Assembly (NCBI GenBank): GCA_944324915.1
Contig: CALUYD010000005.1
Span: forward strand, 40,512-104,511
Origin: Candidatus Gastranaerophilales bacterium
GTDB taxonomy: Bacteria; Cyanobacteriota; Vampirovibrionia; Gastranaerophilales; Gastranaerophilaceae
Direction of reading: 5' to 3'
Length of the DNA stretch: 64,000 nt
A program made the position numbers and the translations under genes. Of this stretch, positions 1 through 8,452 are shown piece by piece. Position 1 is the first letter of the stretch. Every line of letters begins with the position of its first letter. The notes under the pieces were generated by a model. It worked only from the letters and a program-made list of their open reading frames with translations, had not been told where the DNA came from and searched no databases.

Positions 1-247
1 ATCTTCTTCCGAATTTTGTAAAGGTGTTATCAGATAGCGCACCAATAATAGGTTGAACAACAATACCTGTAACAGGTCCTGCAAGCCAAATTAAGCCATA
101 AAGCAATGGGCTTGCGCCAAGGGATTCTGTTAATGGACCTGATAAAATAATTCTCATTTGCCAAGCAAATTGAAGTCCAAAGAACCCTATGCAGAAATTT
201 AGCAATTGTAATGAGCTAAATTTTCTTAGATTATCTTCACTAGACAT
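1..247 (-). CDS. MFS sugar transporter, N-terminal part (cut by window edge)
   Basis: The reverse strand reads 82 codons from an ATG at 247 to the window edge without a stop. A GGAGGAA ribosome site lies just upstream. The residues include LAGPVTGIVVQPIIGALSD followed by a basic GRR. This matches the first helices and the conserved loop 2-3 motif of major facilitator proteins of the GPH/SLC45 sugar-symporter type, which couple sugar uptake to a cation gradient. The substrate cannot be told from this fragment. It is divergent from the SpoIID-domain gene. Confidence 0.75.
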   Translation of the reverse strand, partial: MSSEDNLRKFSSLQLLNFCIGFFGLQFAWQMRIILSGPLTESLGASPLLYGLIWLAGPVTGIVVQPIIGALSDNTFTKFGRR

Positions 248-281
248 TTTTCCTCCGTAAACATAAACGAAACATTACAAT

Positions 282-310
282 TTTACATTAATATTTTTTA
301 ATTGTAAAAT
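282..310 (+). promoter_or_regulatory. Sigma-70-type promoter, apparently leaderless
   Basis: TTTACA (282-287), a 17-base spacer and TAAAAT (305-310). The expected transcription start, seven bases after the last -10 base, falls on position 317, which is the A of the ATG of the next gene. That gene has no Shine-Dalgarno sequence, so a leaderless mRNA is inferred. Confidence 0.5.
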
Positions 311-316
311 TTAAAT

Positions 317-1999
317 ATGAAAATTAAATTATTATTAGTATTATTTTTAAGTTTATTTATTGTTGGAAGTGTGAATGCGGCGCAAGAAAAGAAGGTCGTA
401 CGTGTTGCAATATCTAATCAAAATTTTTCAAAATATGATTATCAAAATATTAAGTTATCATCAAGTGATTATATAAAAATTGTTGATATGTCGCAATCGC
501 TTGAAATTGATACAATTGAGCCTCAAAAAATTATTGAGGTTGTTATGGAAAATTCTTTATATAATATTTATGTTGATAACAAATTAAAATATGAAAAATT
601 AAACGGACCTTTGCTTTTTAGCTCAAATAAAGAGCTTGAAATTGTTGAATTAAACAGAAAAGGTATCCCTGCAAAATATAAAGGCATGATTGAATTATGC
701 CATAGTAAAAATAAAATAATGTTCAATGTGATAAATATTATTGATATGCAAAATTATCTTCGTGGCGTTGTTTCAAATGAAATGCCTATAAGTTTTGGCT
801 TGGAAGCATTAAAAGCTCAAAGTGTAGCTGCAAGAAATTATGCAACAAATGCTCAAATAAACCCAAATTATGATGTTGTTGATTCGACTGCTTCTCAAGT
901 TTATTATGGTGCTAATTCATATAGAGATGTCGCTGATATGGCAGTTGCACAGACTCAAGGAATTTATGCCTTATATGACGAAAATCCTATTACTGCGCTT
1001 TATTTTTCAACCTCATCAGGTATAACCGATGATTGGGATGATGTTTTTAATAATGGTGTTTATTCCGGAAAACACCCCTATTTAAAAGCAAAATATGATT
1101 TAGATAATAAGCCTGTTAAAACAGATAAAGAAGCAAAAGATTTTTATTCAAAAAAAGATAACGGACTTGATATAAATTCTCCAAAATTCAGATGGAGTAT
1201 TGAATTTGACAGAAAAGAACTTGAAAATACTCTACATACAACATTGCAACAACAATCAAAACTTGGATATGTAACACCAAATTATGATGGTGATATTAAA
1301 TTAGAAGGTTTAAAAGAAATTAAAATTCTAAACAGAACCCAATCAGGGAAAGTGACAGAGCTTGAAATAATTGCAAAAAGCGGAAGTTACAAGATAAAAA
1401 ATCAACTTGCTATAAGAAGAACATTTAAAAAGAATAATTCAATGCTTTTTAGTACAAATTTTTATGTTGAACCATCTAAAAAAGATGAAGAAATTTCACC
1501 TGATAGCGAAGATAATTCCGGTTTAACAAAATTATTTGATTTTTCATCCGATGAAAAATATCCAATAAGTTTTAAATTTATTGGCGGTGGTTTTGGGCAT
1601 GGTGTTGGTATGAGTCAATACGGCGCTTATAATCTTGCAAAACAAGGCAAAAAATATCCTGAAATTTTAAAATATTATTATTCTGATATTAAAATTTCAA
1701 CTATGCCTAAAAAAGTCGAATATTCTGAATATAACATGAATTCTAAAACTGAATTTTATTATGAACCGGAAGTTTACAAGGATGTTTATTTGTTGATTAA
1801 CAATACAAGAAATGTAAGCGAATTTCCTTTTAGAATTAATGATAATCAGTTTTTGGAAACAAGAGATATAGCAAATAAAAAAGTGTTAAAGATTAATATT
1901 ACACAATACTTAAAAAAAGGTGTAAATGTTGTTGATTTTCAATCTTTAACTCGTGATAATAGAGGCAAATATATAATTTATCGTGTGGAATTTCAATAA
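317..1999 (+). CDS. SpoIID/LytB-domain exported protein
   Basis: A 560-residue protein that starts with a typical signal peptide (residues 1-22, ending VNAA) and is likely exported. The central part carries the SpoIID/LytB domain: NYLRGVVSNEMP, then ALKAQSVAARNYA. The hallmark GGGFGHGVGMSQYGA lies near residue 425. SpoIID is a lytic transglycosylase that cuts denuded peptidoglycan glycan strands during sporulation. Homologues in non-sporulating bacteria are thought to work in cell-wall remodelling. About 100 residues follow the domain and are not recognised. The stop codon overlaps the MurJ start by one base, so the two wall-related genes are probably co-transcribed. Confidence 0.85.
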   Translation: MKIKLLLVLFLSLFIVGSVNAAQEKKVVRVAISNQNFSKYDYQNIKLSSSDYIKIVDMSQSLEIDTIEPQKIIEVVMENSLYNIYVDNKLKYEKLNGPLLFSSNKELEIVELNRKGIPAKYKGMIELCHSKNKIMFNVINIIDMQNYLRGVVSNEMPISFGLEALKAQSVAARNYATNAQINPNYDVVDSTASQVYYGANSYRDVADMAVAQTQGIYALYDENPITALYFSTSSGITDDWDDVFNNGVYSGKHPYLKAKYDLDNKPVKTDKEAKDFYSKKDNGLDINSPKFRWSIEFDRKELENTLHTTLQQQSKLGYVTPNYDGDIKLEGLKEIKILNRTQSGKVTELEIIAKSGSYKIKNQLAIRRTFKKNNSMLFSTNFYVEPSKKDEEISPDSEDNSGLTKLFDFSSDEKYPISFKFIGGGFGHGVGMSQYGAYNLAKQGKKYPEILKYYYSDIKISTMPKKVEYSEYNMNSKTEFYYEPEVYKDVYLLINNTRNVSEFPFRINDNQFLETRDIANKKVLKINITQYLKKGVNVVDFQSLTRDNRGKYIIYRVEFQ

Positions 2000-3603
2000 T
2001 GGAAAGCGAAGTATCTAATAAAACAAACTCTCAAGGTCTTATAAAAAGTGCAGGTTTGATTGTTATTGTTATACTTTTATCAAAGATTGCAGGCTTTTTG
2101 AGAGATATTATAGTTGCAAATTATTATGGCGCTAGTTTAGTTTCTGACGCTTATTTTTATGCTTATCAGATACCAGCACTTGCAATAGTTATATTAGGCG
2201 GTATGGGCGGACCTTTTCATAGCGCAACGGTTAGTGTTTTTTCAAAATTAATCAAAAATTTTCAAGAAAAACCAACACCGGAGGTTAAGCGTCTTTTTAA
2301 TACTTATGAAACATTTTCTATTCTAATTTTTGGCTCAATTGCGCTTATTTGTTTCTTTTTTCCAACTCAAGTAATGAATATTATTATATCTCAAGCGACA
2401 CCTGAGTTATCAAGTTTGGCTGCGTATCATTTAAAATTAATGTCACCTGTAATATTGGTTGGAGCGCTTTTGGGGCTATATTACGGAATATTAGTTACAT
2501 ATAATAAGTTTTTATTACCAAACATAGCTCCATCAATGCTATCTGTGGGTGTGATTTTAACTTTGGTATTTTCTAAAGGGGATGATACAGGATTTTATCT
2601 TGCAATAGGTACGACAATTGGCGCTATATTGCAATTATTAATGCAATCTCCTGTTATTGTTAAATTGGGCTACACTTTTAAGCCTTGTTTTGATTTTTTC
2701 AATAATAAAAATTTTAACGATATAATGGAATTATTAATGCCGGCATTTTTATCATCAACAATCGGACAAATTGGTATTTATGTTGATATTTTCTTTGCAT
2801 CAGGCTTAGCTGAAGGGCAATGGACAGCTTATGGTTATGCTAATAGAATATTTCAATTTCCCGTAGGACTTATGCTATCTGCATTGTTAGTTCCTTTATT
2901 CCCTTTATTTTCAAGGCTTGTTGCACAAAATAAGCTGGATGAAGTAAGGCATTATTTTAACAAAGGTGTCGGTTCTTTAATTTATGTCGGCACTTTTATG
3001 ATGATTTTTATATTTATATCAAGAACTGATTTAATTTCTTTAGCTTTAGAAAGAGGTGCATTTGACCATAGTGCAACTTTAATGGTTTCTGAAGTATTAT
3101 TTGTAATTTCACTATCAATCATTCCATATATGTTTAGAGATTCAATTACAAGAATTTATTATTCTTTTAATGATTCAAGAACTCCTTTTATGATTGCAAT
3201 ATCATCAATTGCTCTAAAATTTATTTTTAATTCAATTTTGGTTAGATTTTTAGGAATAAATGGTATTGCTTTGTCAACCGTTTTAATTACAACAATAAAT
3301 GCAACATTGTTAGCATTTTTAATTAGAAAAAGAATTTCTCTTGGATATAAGGCATTTGTTAAACAAATTATTAAAATTGTTTTAGCAGGTTTAATTGCTT
3401 TTGGTTTTGGTGTTGCTATTCATCTATTCTTGGGAAAAATTTTAGCTACAACATTTATTTTAAAAATAGTTAAAGTTAGCATTGTATTTTTCTCATCTTT
3501 AGCTGTTTATATTTTATTTTCAATGTTATTTAAAGTTGAATATTTGTTCGATGTAAAAGAAAAATTGGAAGCAAAATTTTTAAAAGGAAAAACAAATGCT
3601 TAA
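1999..3603 (+). CDS. murJ: Lipid II flippase MurJ
   Basis: A 534-residue polytopic membrane protein of the MVF/MOP family. It opens with GLIVIVILLSKIAGFLRDIIVA, the conserved first helix of MurJ, and shows about 14 hydrophobic segments. LFPLFSRLVAQNKLDE and the Arg-rich TM8 loop (FRDSITRIYYSFNDSRTPF) also fit the family, and the length is typical. MurJ moves undecaprenyl-linked lipid II across the inner membrane for peptidoglycan synthesis. It overlaps the preceding SpoIID gene by one base and the following TsaC gene by eight, which suggests translational coupling. Confidence 0.92.
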   Translation: MESEVSNKTNSQGLIKSAGLIVIVILLSKIAGFLRDIIVANYYGASLVSDAYFYAYQIPALAIVILGGMGGPFHSATVSVFSKLIKNFQEKPTPEVKRLFNTYETFSILIFGSIALICFFFPTQVMNIIISQATPELSSLAAYHLKLMSPVILVGALLGLYYGILVTYNKFLLPNIAPSMLSVGVILTLVFSKGDDTGFYLAIGTTIGAILQLLMQSPVIVKLGYTFKPCFDFFNNKNFNDIMELLMPAFLSSTIGQIGIYVDIFFASGLAEGQWTAYGYANRIFQFPVGLMLSALLVPLFPLFSRLVAQNKLDEVRHYFNKGVGSLIYVGTFMMIFIFISRTDLISLALERGAFDHSATLMVSEVLFVISLSIIPYMFRDSITRIYYSFNDSRTPFMIAISSIALKFIFNSILVRFLGINGIALSTVLITTINATLLAFLIRKRISLGYKAFVKQIIKIVLAGLIAFGFGVAIHLFLGKILATTFILKIVKVSIVFFSSLAVYILFSMLFKVEYLFDVKEKLEAKFLKGKTNA

Positions 3604-4144
3604 ATTAGGTGAAGTTGTAGCATATAAAACAGATACCGTTTGGGGCTTTGGTTGTAACCCTTTGGATGAAGTTGCAGTTAGTAAAATCTATGAAATTAAA
3701 AAAAGAGATTTAAAAAAACCTTTGATTTTAATGAGTAATAATTTTGATAATTTAAAAAAATATATTAAATTTATTCCAAATTATGCTTATGATTTAATTG
3801 AAAAATATCTTCCAGGGGGACTAACTTTGATTTTTGAAAAATCAGATTTGTGTCCTGATTTTATTGTTGCAAATGGAAACACAGTAGGAATAAGAATTCC
3901 TGATAGCGATGATTTTAGAAAACTTTTAGATGATAGAGGTGAAAAAGTCTTAGCAACAACATCTTGTAATTTATCAAATGAAGAACCTGTTAAAAATTAT
4001 TCTGAAGCATTGGAAAAATTTTCTGATATAGTTACTGTTGTAAAACCAATTAATGATATTGAAAATGAAAATGTGCCATCGACTGTTTTGCTTTGTGAAA
4101 AAGAAAATTATAAAATTTTAAGACAAGGTGTAATTAAATTATAA
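3596..4144 (+). CDS. tsaC: Threonylcarbamoyl-AMP synthase (TsaC/YrdC family)
   Basis: A 182-residue YrdC-domain protein without the extra Sua5 domain, so of the short TsaC type. Visible motifs are KTDTVWGFGC (residues 12-21), KKPL, PGGLTLIFE and GIRIPD, which form the ATP/threonine-binding cleft. The enzyme makes L-threonylcarbamoyladenylate from Thr, bicarbonate and ATP for the universal t6A37 modification of ANN-decoding tRNAs. An AAAAGGA ribosome site precedes the ATG and lies within the end of murJ. Confidence 0.88.
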   Translation: MLKLGEVVAYKTDTVWGFGCNPLDEVAVSKIYEIKKRDLKKPLILMSNNFDNLKKYIKFIPNYAYDLIEKYLPGGLTLIFEKSDLCPDFIVANGNTVGIRIPDSDDFRKLLDDRGEKVLATTSCNLSNEEPVKNYSEALEKFSDIVTVVKPINDIENENVPSTVLLCEKENYKILRQGVIKL

Positions 4145-4212
4145 AATTTAGGCAATTTTTTCTATTTACATGTTTTACATAGTTGTAATGCCAAAAAGAA
4201 AGGTGATTGATA

Positions 4213-5136
4213 ATGAAACTTCAAAATGTTTCTGCGCAAAGTTTTGGAAATTTAAACTCGGATAAAAAAGCAAAAGGTTCAGGTATAAAAGGCGGCTCTT
4301 TGGCATTATTGGGTGCTGTTGGTGTAAATACTGCTGTTTCAACTTTGTCATTGGGTTCAATGAATTTAATTAGAAAACAAGCAGAGAATTTTACAAAAGA
4401 TGAAATTGAATCAATGAATCGTGCGGCTGATGAAATCTTAAATAATGTTACTAATCTGTCTAAAAAAGGTGTTAAAATATTTGATTATAGTGATTCTCAT
4501 AACCTTCCGTTAGCAGTTACAGATTTAGCTGAAAAAATCCCTGAGCGTTTTCAAGATTGTATAGCCGTTTTGGCAACAAAGAATGGAAAAAATGCCTATT
4601 TTAGCTCAAAAGTTCCTAAAAACCTTAAAGGAGCAGGATTGGAAAATTTATTTGAAAATGTTGTCGGAGTAAATAGGCAAATAGCTCCTAATTTTATATT
4701 TCACGAATTAGGACATGCTTTTAATTATCATAATTCCGGTGTACTTAAAGCTATGCAAAAAATAAGACTTTTAGCAATGTTGTTTGGTACTGTTATGATG
4801 GTATTACCTGCATTTACTAAAAAAGCAGAGGCACAGGATGGAAAAGAACTAACTAAAGCACAAAAAGTTAAGAATTTCATAAGAGAAAAATCTCCATTTA
4901 TTGCGGCAGCTTCCTTTGTACCTATTGTTGCAGAAGAAGCTATGGCTACAATTAGAGGAAATAAATGGGCAAAAGAATTGCTTAGCCCTGATGCGTTCAA
5001 AAAAGTAAGAAATGGTAATTTAATTGCACTATCAACTTATGCTATTGTACTAGCTGCTATGGGATTATCTGCATTGGCTGCAAAGAAAATAAAAGACCAT
5101 TTTGATAATAAAGCCAAAGCAGCTCAACAAGCCTAA
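4213..5136 (+). CDS. Putative membrane-associated zinc metalloprotease (HELGH)
   Basis: About 307 residues. I chose the ATG at 4213 because the AGGTGA site at 4201-4206 is too close to the alternative TTG at 4207. The N-terminus (QNVSAQSFGNLN) has the SFG-type motif also seen in other hypotheticals of this window. A HEXXH zinc motif (HELGHAFNYH) lies near residue 170, and the glutamates in AEEAMATIRGNKWA, about 80 residues later, are candidate third ligands. Three hydrophobic stretches (near residues 25-45, 185-205 and 270-290) suggest membrane association. I do not recognise the family. Protease activity is inferred from the motif alone. A hairpin terminator follows. Confidence 0.7.
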   Translation: MKLQNVSAQSFGNLNSDKKAKGSGIKGGSLALLGAVGVNTAVSTLSLGSMNLIRKQAENFTKDEIESMNRAADEILNNVTNLSKKGVKIFDYSDSHNLPLAVTDLAEKIPERFQDCIAVLATKNGKNAYFSSKVPKNLKGAGLENLFENVVGVNRQIAPNFIFHELGHAFNYHNSGVLKAMQKIRLLAMLFGTVMMVLPAFTKKAEAQDGKELTKAQKVKNFIREKSPFIAAASFVPIVAEEAMATIRGNKWAKELLSPDAFKKVRNGNLIALSTYAIVLAAMGLSALAAKKIKDHFDNKAKAAQQA

Positions 5137-5165
5137 TTAATTTTAATTAAATTATAAAGTTATTT

Positions 5166-5206
5166 TACGGTATCGGATGAAATTATTGCCCGATACCGTA
5201 ATTTTA
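5166..5206 (+). terminator. Hairpin terminator
   Basis: An 11-base perfect stem, TACGGTATCGG (5166-5176) with CCGATACCGTA (5190-5200), and a 13-base loop, followed by ATTTTATG. The T-run is short. It lies 30 bases after the putative metalloprotease gene. Confidence 0.65.
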
Positions 5207-5245
5207 TGTAAAAATATTACTGTTGTTTATTTGTGGAATTTAGAT

Positions 5246-5542
5246 ATGAAAAAAGTTTTGTTTATTTTATCTTTTTTGTTGTTGGCGCAATTTGCTTATT
5301 CAAGAGATGAAGTACCGCTTTTAATGGATACAAGTGCAATTAATGTTGGTTTTGAAGAAGATGACAATTCTTTAATTAATGTTGAAAATATGAAAAAAGC
5401 AAAATCGGTAGAACGAGCTAAAAACGAAATGGCGACACCTCAAAATTCAAGAATTAAGCTGGATTCAAGACAAATATATCATCAAAGGGCGCTTGATTGG
5501 GCAACAAAACAAACAAATTCAACTATGATGCCGATTTTTTAA
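5246..5542 (+). CDS. Small exported hypothetical protein
   Basis: A 98-residue protein starting at the ATG at 5246. Upstream in-frame codons run back into the terminator hairpin, so they are unlikely to be translated. Residues 1-20 form a clear signal peptide (MKKVLFILSFLLLAQFAYS). The mature part is hydrophilic with no cysteines and no recognisable domain. Function unknown. It sits just before the radical SAM gene, which seems to have its own promoter. Confidence 0.6.
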   Translation: MKKVLFILSFLLLAQFAYSRDEVPLLMDTSAINVGFEEDDNSLINVENMKKAKSVERAKNEMATPQNSRIKLDSRQIYHQRALDWATKQTNSTMMPIF

Positions 5543-5550
5543 AAATATTA

Positions 5551-5578
5551 TTGTTTTAAAAAATGTTAGAGTTACAAT
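5551..5578 (+). promoter_or_regulatory. Promoter, apparently leaderless
   Basis: TTGTTT (5551-5556), a 16-base spacer and TACAAT (5573-5578). The predicted start, seven bases after the -10, is 5585, exactly the A of the next ATG. No ribosome-binding site is present before that ATG. Confidence 0.5.
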
Positions 5579-5584
5579 AAAATT

Positions 5585-6220
5585 ATGGTAGAAAGTAGTG
5601 AAAAATTATTATATTTCTTGGATGATAAGCCATATATAAATATGACAAACGCATGCACAAACGCATGTGTTTTTTGCTTGAGAAATCAAAAAGATGATGT
5701 TCAAGGTGCTAAATTATGGCTTGATAAGGATAATATTACGGCAAAAGCTGTTATAGAGCAAATTGAAGAAAATAAAGAAAAAGTCTCCAAGAATGATGAA
5801 ATTGTATTTTGCGGATATGGCGAACCTTTAATTAAAATTAATGAAGTATTAGAGGTTTCAAAATATTTAAAAGAAAATTTTCCAAATATTAAAATCAGAA
5901 TAAACACAAACGGGCATGCAAATGCTATTCATAAAAGAAACGTTGCTCCCGAATTAGCATTATATGTTGATTCAATTTCAGTTAGTTTAAATGCAGAAAA
6001 TGAAGAAAATTATAACAAACTTTCAAATCCTAAAATCGATAATGCTTATGAAGAAGTAAAGCGCTTTATCAGAGCTTGTGTTGAAGAAAAAATTAAAACT
6101 ACTGCAACTGTTGTATCAAATATTCCAAATTATCCTTTGGATGTTGAAAGATGTGAAGTTGTAGCAAAATCTTTAGGCGCAAAATTTAGAGCCAGAGATT
6201 TTATACCAAATGGCTATTAA
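5585..6220 (+). CDS. TatD-associated-type radical SAM protein
   Basis: A 211-residue radical SAM enzyme. The Fe-S cluster cysteines are Cys24, Cys28 and Cys31 (CTNACVFC), followed by FCGYGEPL (the SAM-binding GGE-like motif) and RINTNGHAN. Its short length and ending fit the TatD-family-linked radical SAM group (TIGR04038). In many genomes that group is fused to or beside tatD, but no tatD is visible here. The substrate is unknown. The following acyl-CoA synthetase gene starts 20 bases downstream, so they may share a transcript. Confidence 0.8.
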   Translation: MVESSEKLLYFLDDKPYINMTNACTNACVFCLRNQKDDVQGAKLWLDKDNITAKAVIEQIEENKEKVSKNDEIVFCGYGEPLIKINEVLEVSKYLKENFPNIKIRINTNGHANAIHKRNVAPELALYVDSISVSLNAENEENYNKLSNPKIDNAYEEVKRFIRACVEEKIKTTATVVSNIPNYPLDVERCEVVAKSLGAKFRARDFIPNGY

Positions 6221-6240
6221 AAAAGAGGAAAGGACGCATA

Positions 6241-8403
6241 ATGTTAAGTAAAATTATGAAACCTAAATCAATTGCGGTTATTGGCGCATCTACAAAGCCA
6301 AAAACAATTGGTTCAGAGTTAATGCAAAGATTAAGAGATTATAAATTCAACGGTAATATTTATCCTGTAAATCCTAAAGGTGGAGTTATTGAAGGTTTTC
6401 AAGCATATACTTCAGTTTTGGAAATTCCGGGTGAAGTTGATTTAGCAGTTATAATTGTTCCTCAAAAATTTGTTTTGGGTGCAATTGATGAATGCAATCA
6501 AAAAGGAATTAAAGGAATTTGTATAATTTCAGCAGGCTTTAAAGAATCAGGCAAAGAAGGTGCACAAGCCGAAAAAGAACTTGTTGAAAAAGTTAAAGAA
6601 TACGGTATGAGATTAGTTGGTCCAAACTGCTTGGGCGTTTTAAATACAAATCCTTCTGTATCAATGGATGCAACATTCGCTGAAAGTTTACCTGTTAGAG
6701 GTGATATTGGTTTTGTATCTCAATCAGGTGCTCTAGGTGGCGGTATTTTAAACATTTTAAAAGATTTAAATGTTGGTTTTGCTCAATTTATTTCAATAGG
6801 CAACCAAGCTGATGTTAACGCAGAAACAGCTCTTGAATATTGGGAAAATGATGATGATGTAAAACAAATTTTGCTTTACATGGAATCAATTCAAAATCCT
6901 CAAAACTTCAGAAAATTAGCAACAAGAATTTCTAAAAAGAAACCAATCGTTGCGCTTAAAGCCGGTCGTTCTGCTGCAGGTGCTTCTGCTGCAAGCTCTC
7001 ACACAGGTTCATTAGCCGGTGCTGATAAAGCAGCAAATGCTTTATTAAATCAATCAGGCGTAATTAGAGAATATTCATTGAAAAATCTTTTTGCAACAGC
7101 AAAAGTATTTTCAAATTGTCCAATTCCAAAAGGCGATAGAGTAGCAATTATTACTAACTCAGGCGGTCCTGGTATTATGGCAACAGATGCAATTTGTGAA
7201 TATGGTATGCAAATAGCTAAAATAACAGACGAAACAAAAGAAAAATTAAGAAGTTTCTTGCCTGCTGCTGCATCTGTTAAAAACCCAATCGATATGATTG
7301 CTTCAGCTCCTATTGAGCATTACATGCAAACATTAGAAACAGTTATAGCTGATGATAATGTTGATATGATTATGGTAATTTATCTTCCATTCTTAGGATT
7401 GAAAGATATTGACGTAGCTCGTGCAATAATGGAAATTAAGGCTAAAAATCCTCAAAAACCTGTTATTGGCGTATTTATGACAAAATCAGAATTCTTCTCT
7501 AAATTATCTGATATGGATGTTAATATGCCATTCTTTATGTATGCTGAAGAAGCAGCAGAAGGTTTACACAGACTAAATCAACAAAGATTATGGCAACAAA
7601 GACCTGTTGGTGAAGTTCCTGTATTTGATGTTGATAGAGCTCGTGCAGAACAAATTATGAAAAAATCAATTCAAGAAGGTAGAGCTCAGTTAACAACTCG
7701 AGAATCAATTGATGTATTAGAAGCATATGGTATCAGAGTTTGTATGTCAGGCTTTGCAACTAATATTGATGAAGCAGTTTCTATCGCTAATTCAATTGGT
7801 TATCCTGTTGTTATGAAAATGACATCAAAAACAACATCTCATAAAACAGATGTTGGCGGGGTTAGAGTTAATATTCAATCAGAAGCTCAACTAAGAGATG
7901 AATACAATGATTTAATTGCTAAATTAACCGAAAAAGGACTTTTAGAAGGTCTTGAAGGTGTAATTATTCAAGAAATGGTTAAAGGTAACCGTGAAATGGT
8001 TGCCGGTATTGCAACAGATCCTCAATATGGTCCTATGATGATGTTTGGTTTAGGCGGTGTATTTATCGAAGTAATGAAAGATGTTACATTCAGAATTGCA
8101 CCATTAACTGATGTTGATGCAATGGATATGATTAAATCTGTTAAAGCATATAAATTATTAGAAGGCGCTCGTGGTACAACACCTGCTCAAATGGACCAAA
8201 TTCAAGAAACATTATTGAGATTATCTCAATTAGTAACTGATTATCCGTTTATTGATGAATTAGATATTAACCCATTGTTAATTTCAGAAAAGAATGGCGA
8301 AGCTATCGCTGTTGATGGTCGTATTAAAGTACGTCTTGAAGAAGCAATGGATAAATTATCATTTGGTTGCTCTTGTACTTCTTGTCACGGTTGTTGCCAC
8401 TAA
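6241..8403 (+). CDS. ADP-forming acetate (acyl)-CoA ligase, fused alpha-beta
   Basis: A 720-residue NDP-forming acyl-CoA synthetase. The order is a CoA-binding Rossmann domain (from residue 1, IAVIGASTKPKTIGSE), a succinyl-CoA-ligase-like domain with the phospho-acceptor His254 (SSHTGSLAG), and a C-terminal ATP-grasp domain (GYPVVMKMTSKTTSHKTDVGG, then LDINPLL near the end). It makes ATP from acetyl-CoA, ADP and phosphate during fermentation, giving acetate. Codon use is smooth, as in a well-expressed gene, and AAAGGA precedes the ATG. The odd part is the last 12 residues, with five Cys and two His (GCSCTSCHGCCH), which is not part of the usual family. Confidence 0.9.
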   Translation: MLSKIMKPKSIAVIGASTKPKTIGSELMQRLRDYKFNGNIYPVNPKGGVIEGFQAYTSVLEIPGEVDLAVIIVPQKFVLGAIDECNQKGIKGICIISAGFKESGKEGAQAEKELVEKVKEYGMRLVGPNCLGVLNTNPSVSMDATFAESLPVRGDIGFVSQSGALGGGILNILKDLNVGFAQFISIGNQADVNAETALEYWENDDDVKQILLYMESIQNPQNFRKLATRISKKKPIVALKAGRSAAGASAASSHTGSLAGADKAANALLNQSGVIREYSLKNLFATAKVFSNCPIPKGDRVAIITNSGGPGIMATDAICEYGMQIAKITDETKEKLRSFLPAAASVKNPIDMIASAPIEHYMQTLETVIADDNVDMIMVIYLPFLGLKDIDVARAIMEIKAKNPQKPVIGVFMTKSEFFSKLSDMDVNMPFFMYAEEAAEGLHRLNQQRLWQQRPVGEVPVFDVDRARAEQIMKKSIQEGRAQLTTRESIDVLEAYGIRVCMSGFATNIDEAVSIANSIGYPVVMKMTSKTTSHKTDVGGVRVNIQSEAQLRDEYNDLIAKLTEKGLLEGLEGVIIQEMVKGNREMVAGIATDPQYGPMMMFGLGGVFIEVMKDVTFRIAPLTDVDAMDMIKSVKAYKLLEGARGTTPAQMDQIQETLLRLSQLVTDYPFIDELDINPLLISEKNGEAIAVDGRIKVRLEEAMDKLSFGCSCTSCHGCCH

Positions 8404-8420
8404 TATAAATAAAATATTAA

Positions 8421-8452
8421 TTGCACCAAGTATTTTGCTTGGTGCAATTTTT
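8421..8452. terminator. Strong terminator between converging genes
   Basis: A 10-base stem, TTGCACCAAG (8421-8430) with CTTGGTGCAA (8438-8447), with a 7-base loop, then TTTTTAT. It ends the acyl-CoA synthetase transcript. The converging helicase gene stops at 8451, so it may also serve the minus strand, but the A-rich flank there is weaker. Confidence 0.88.
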
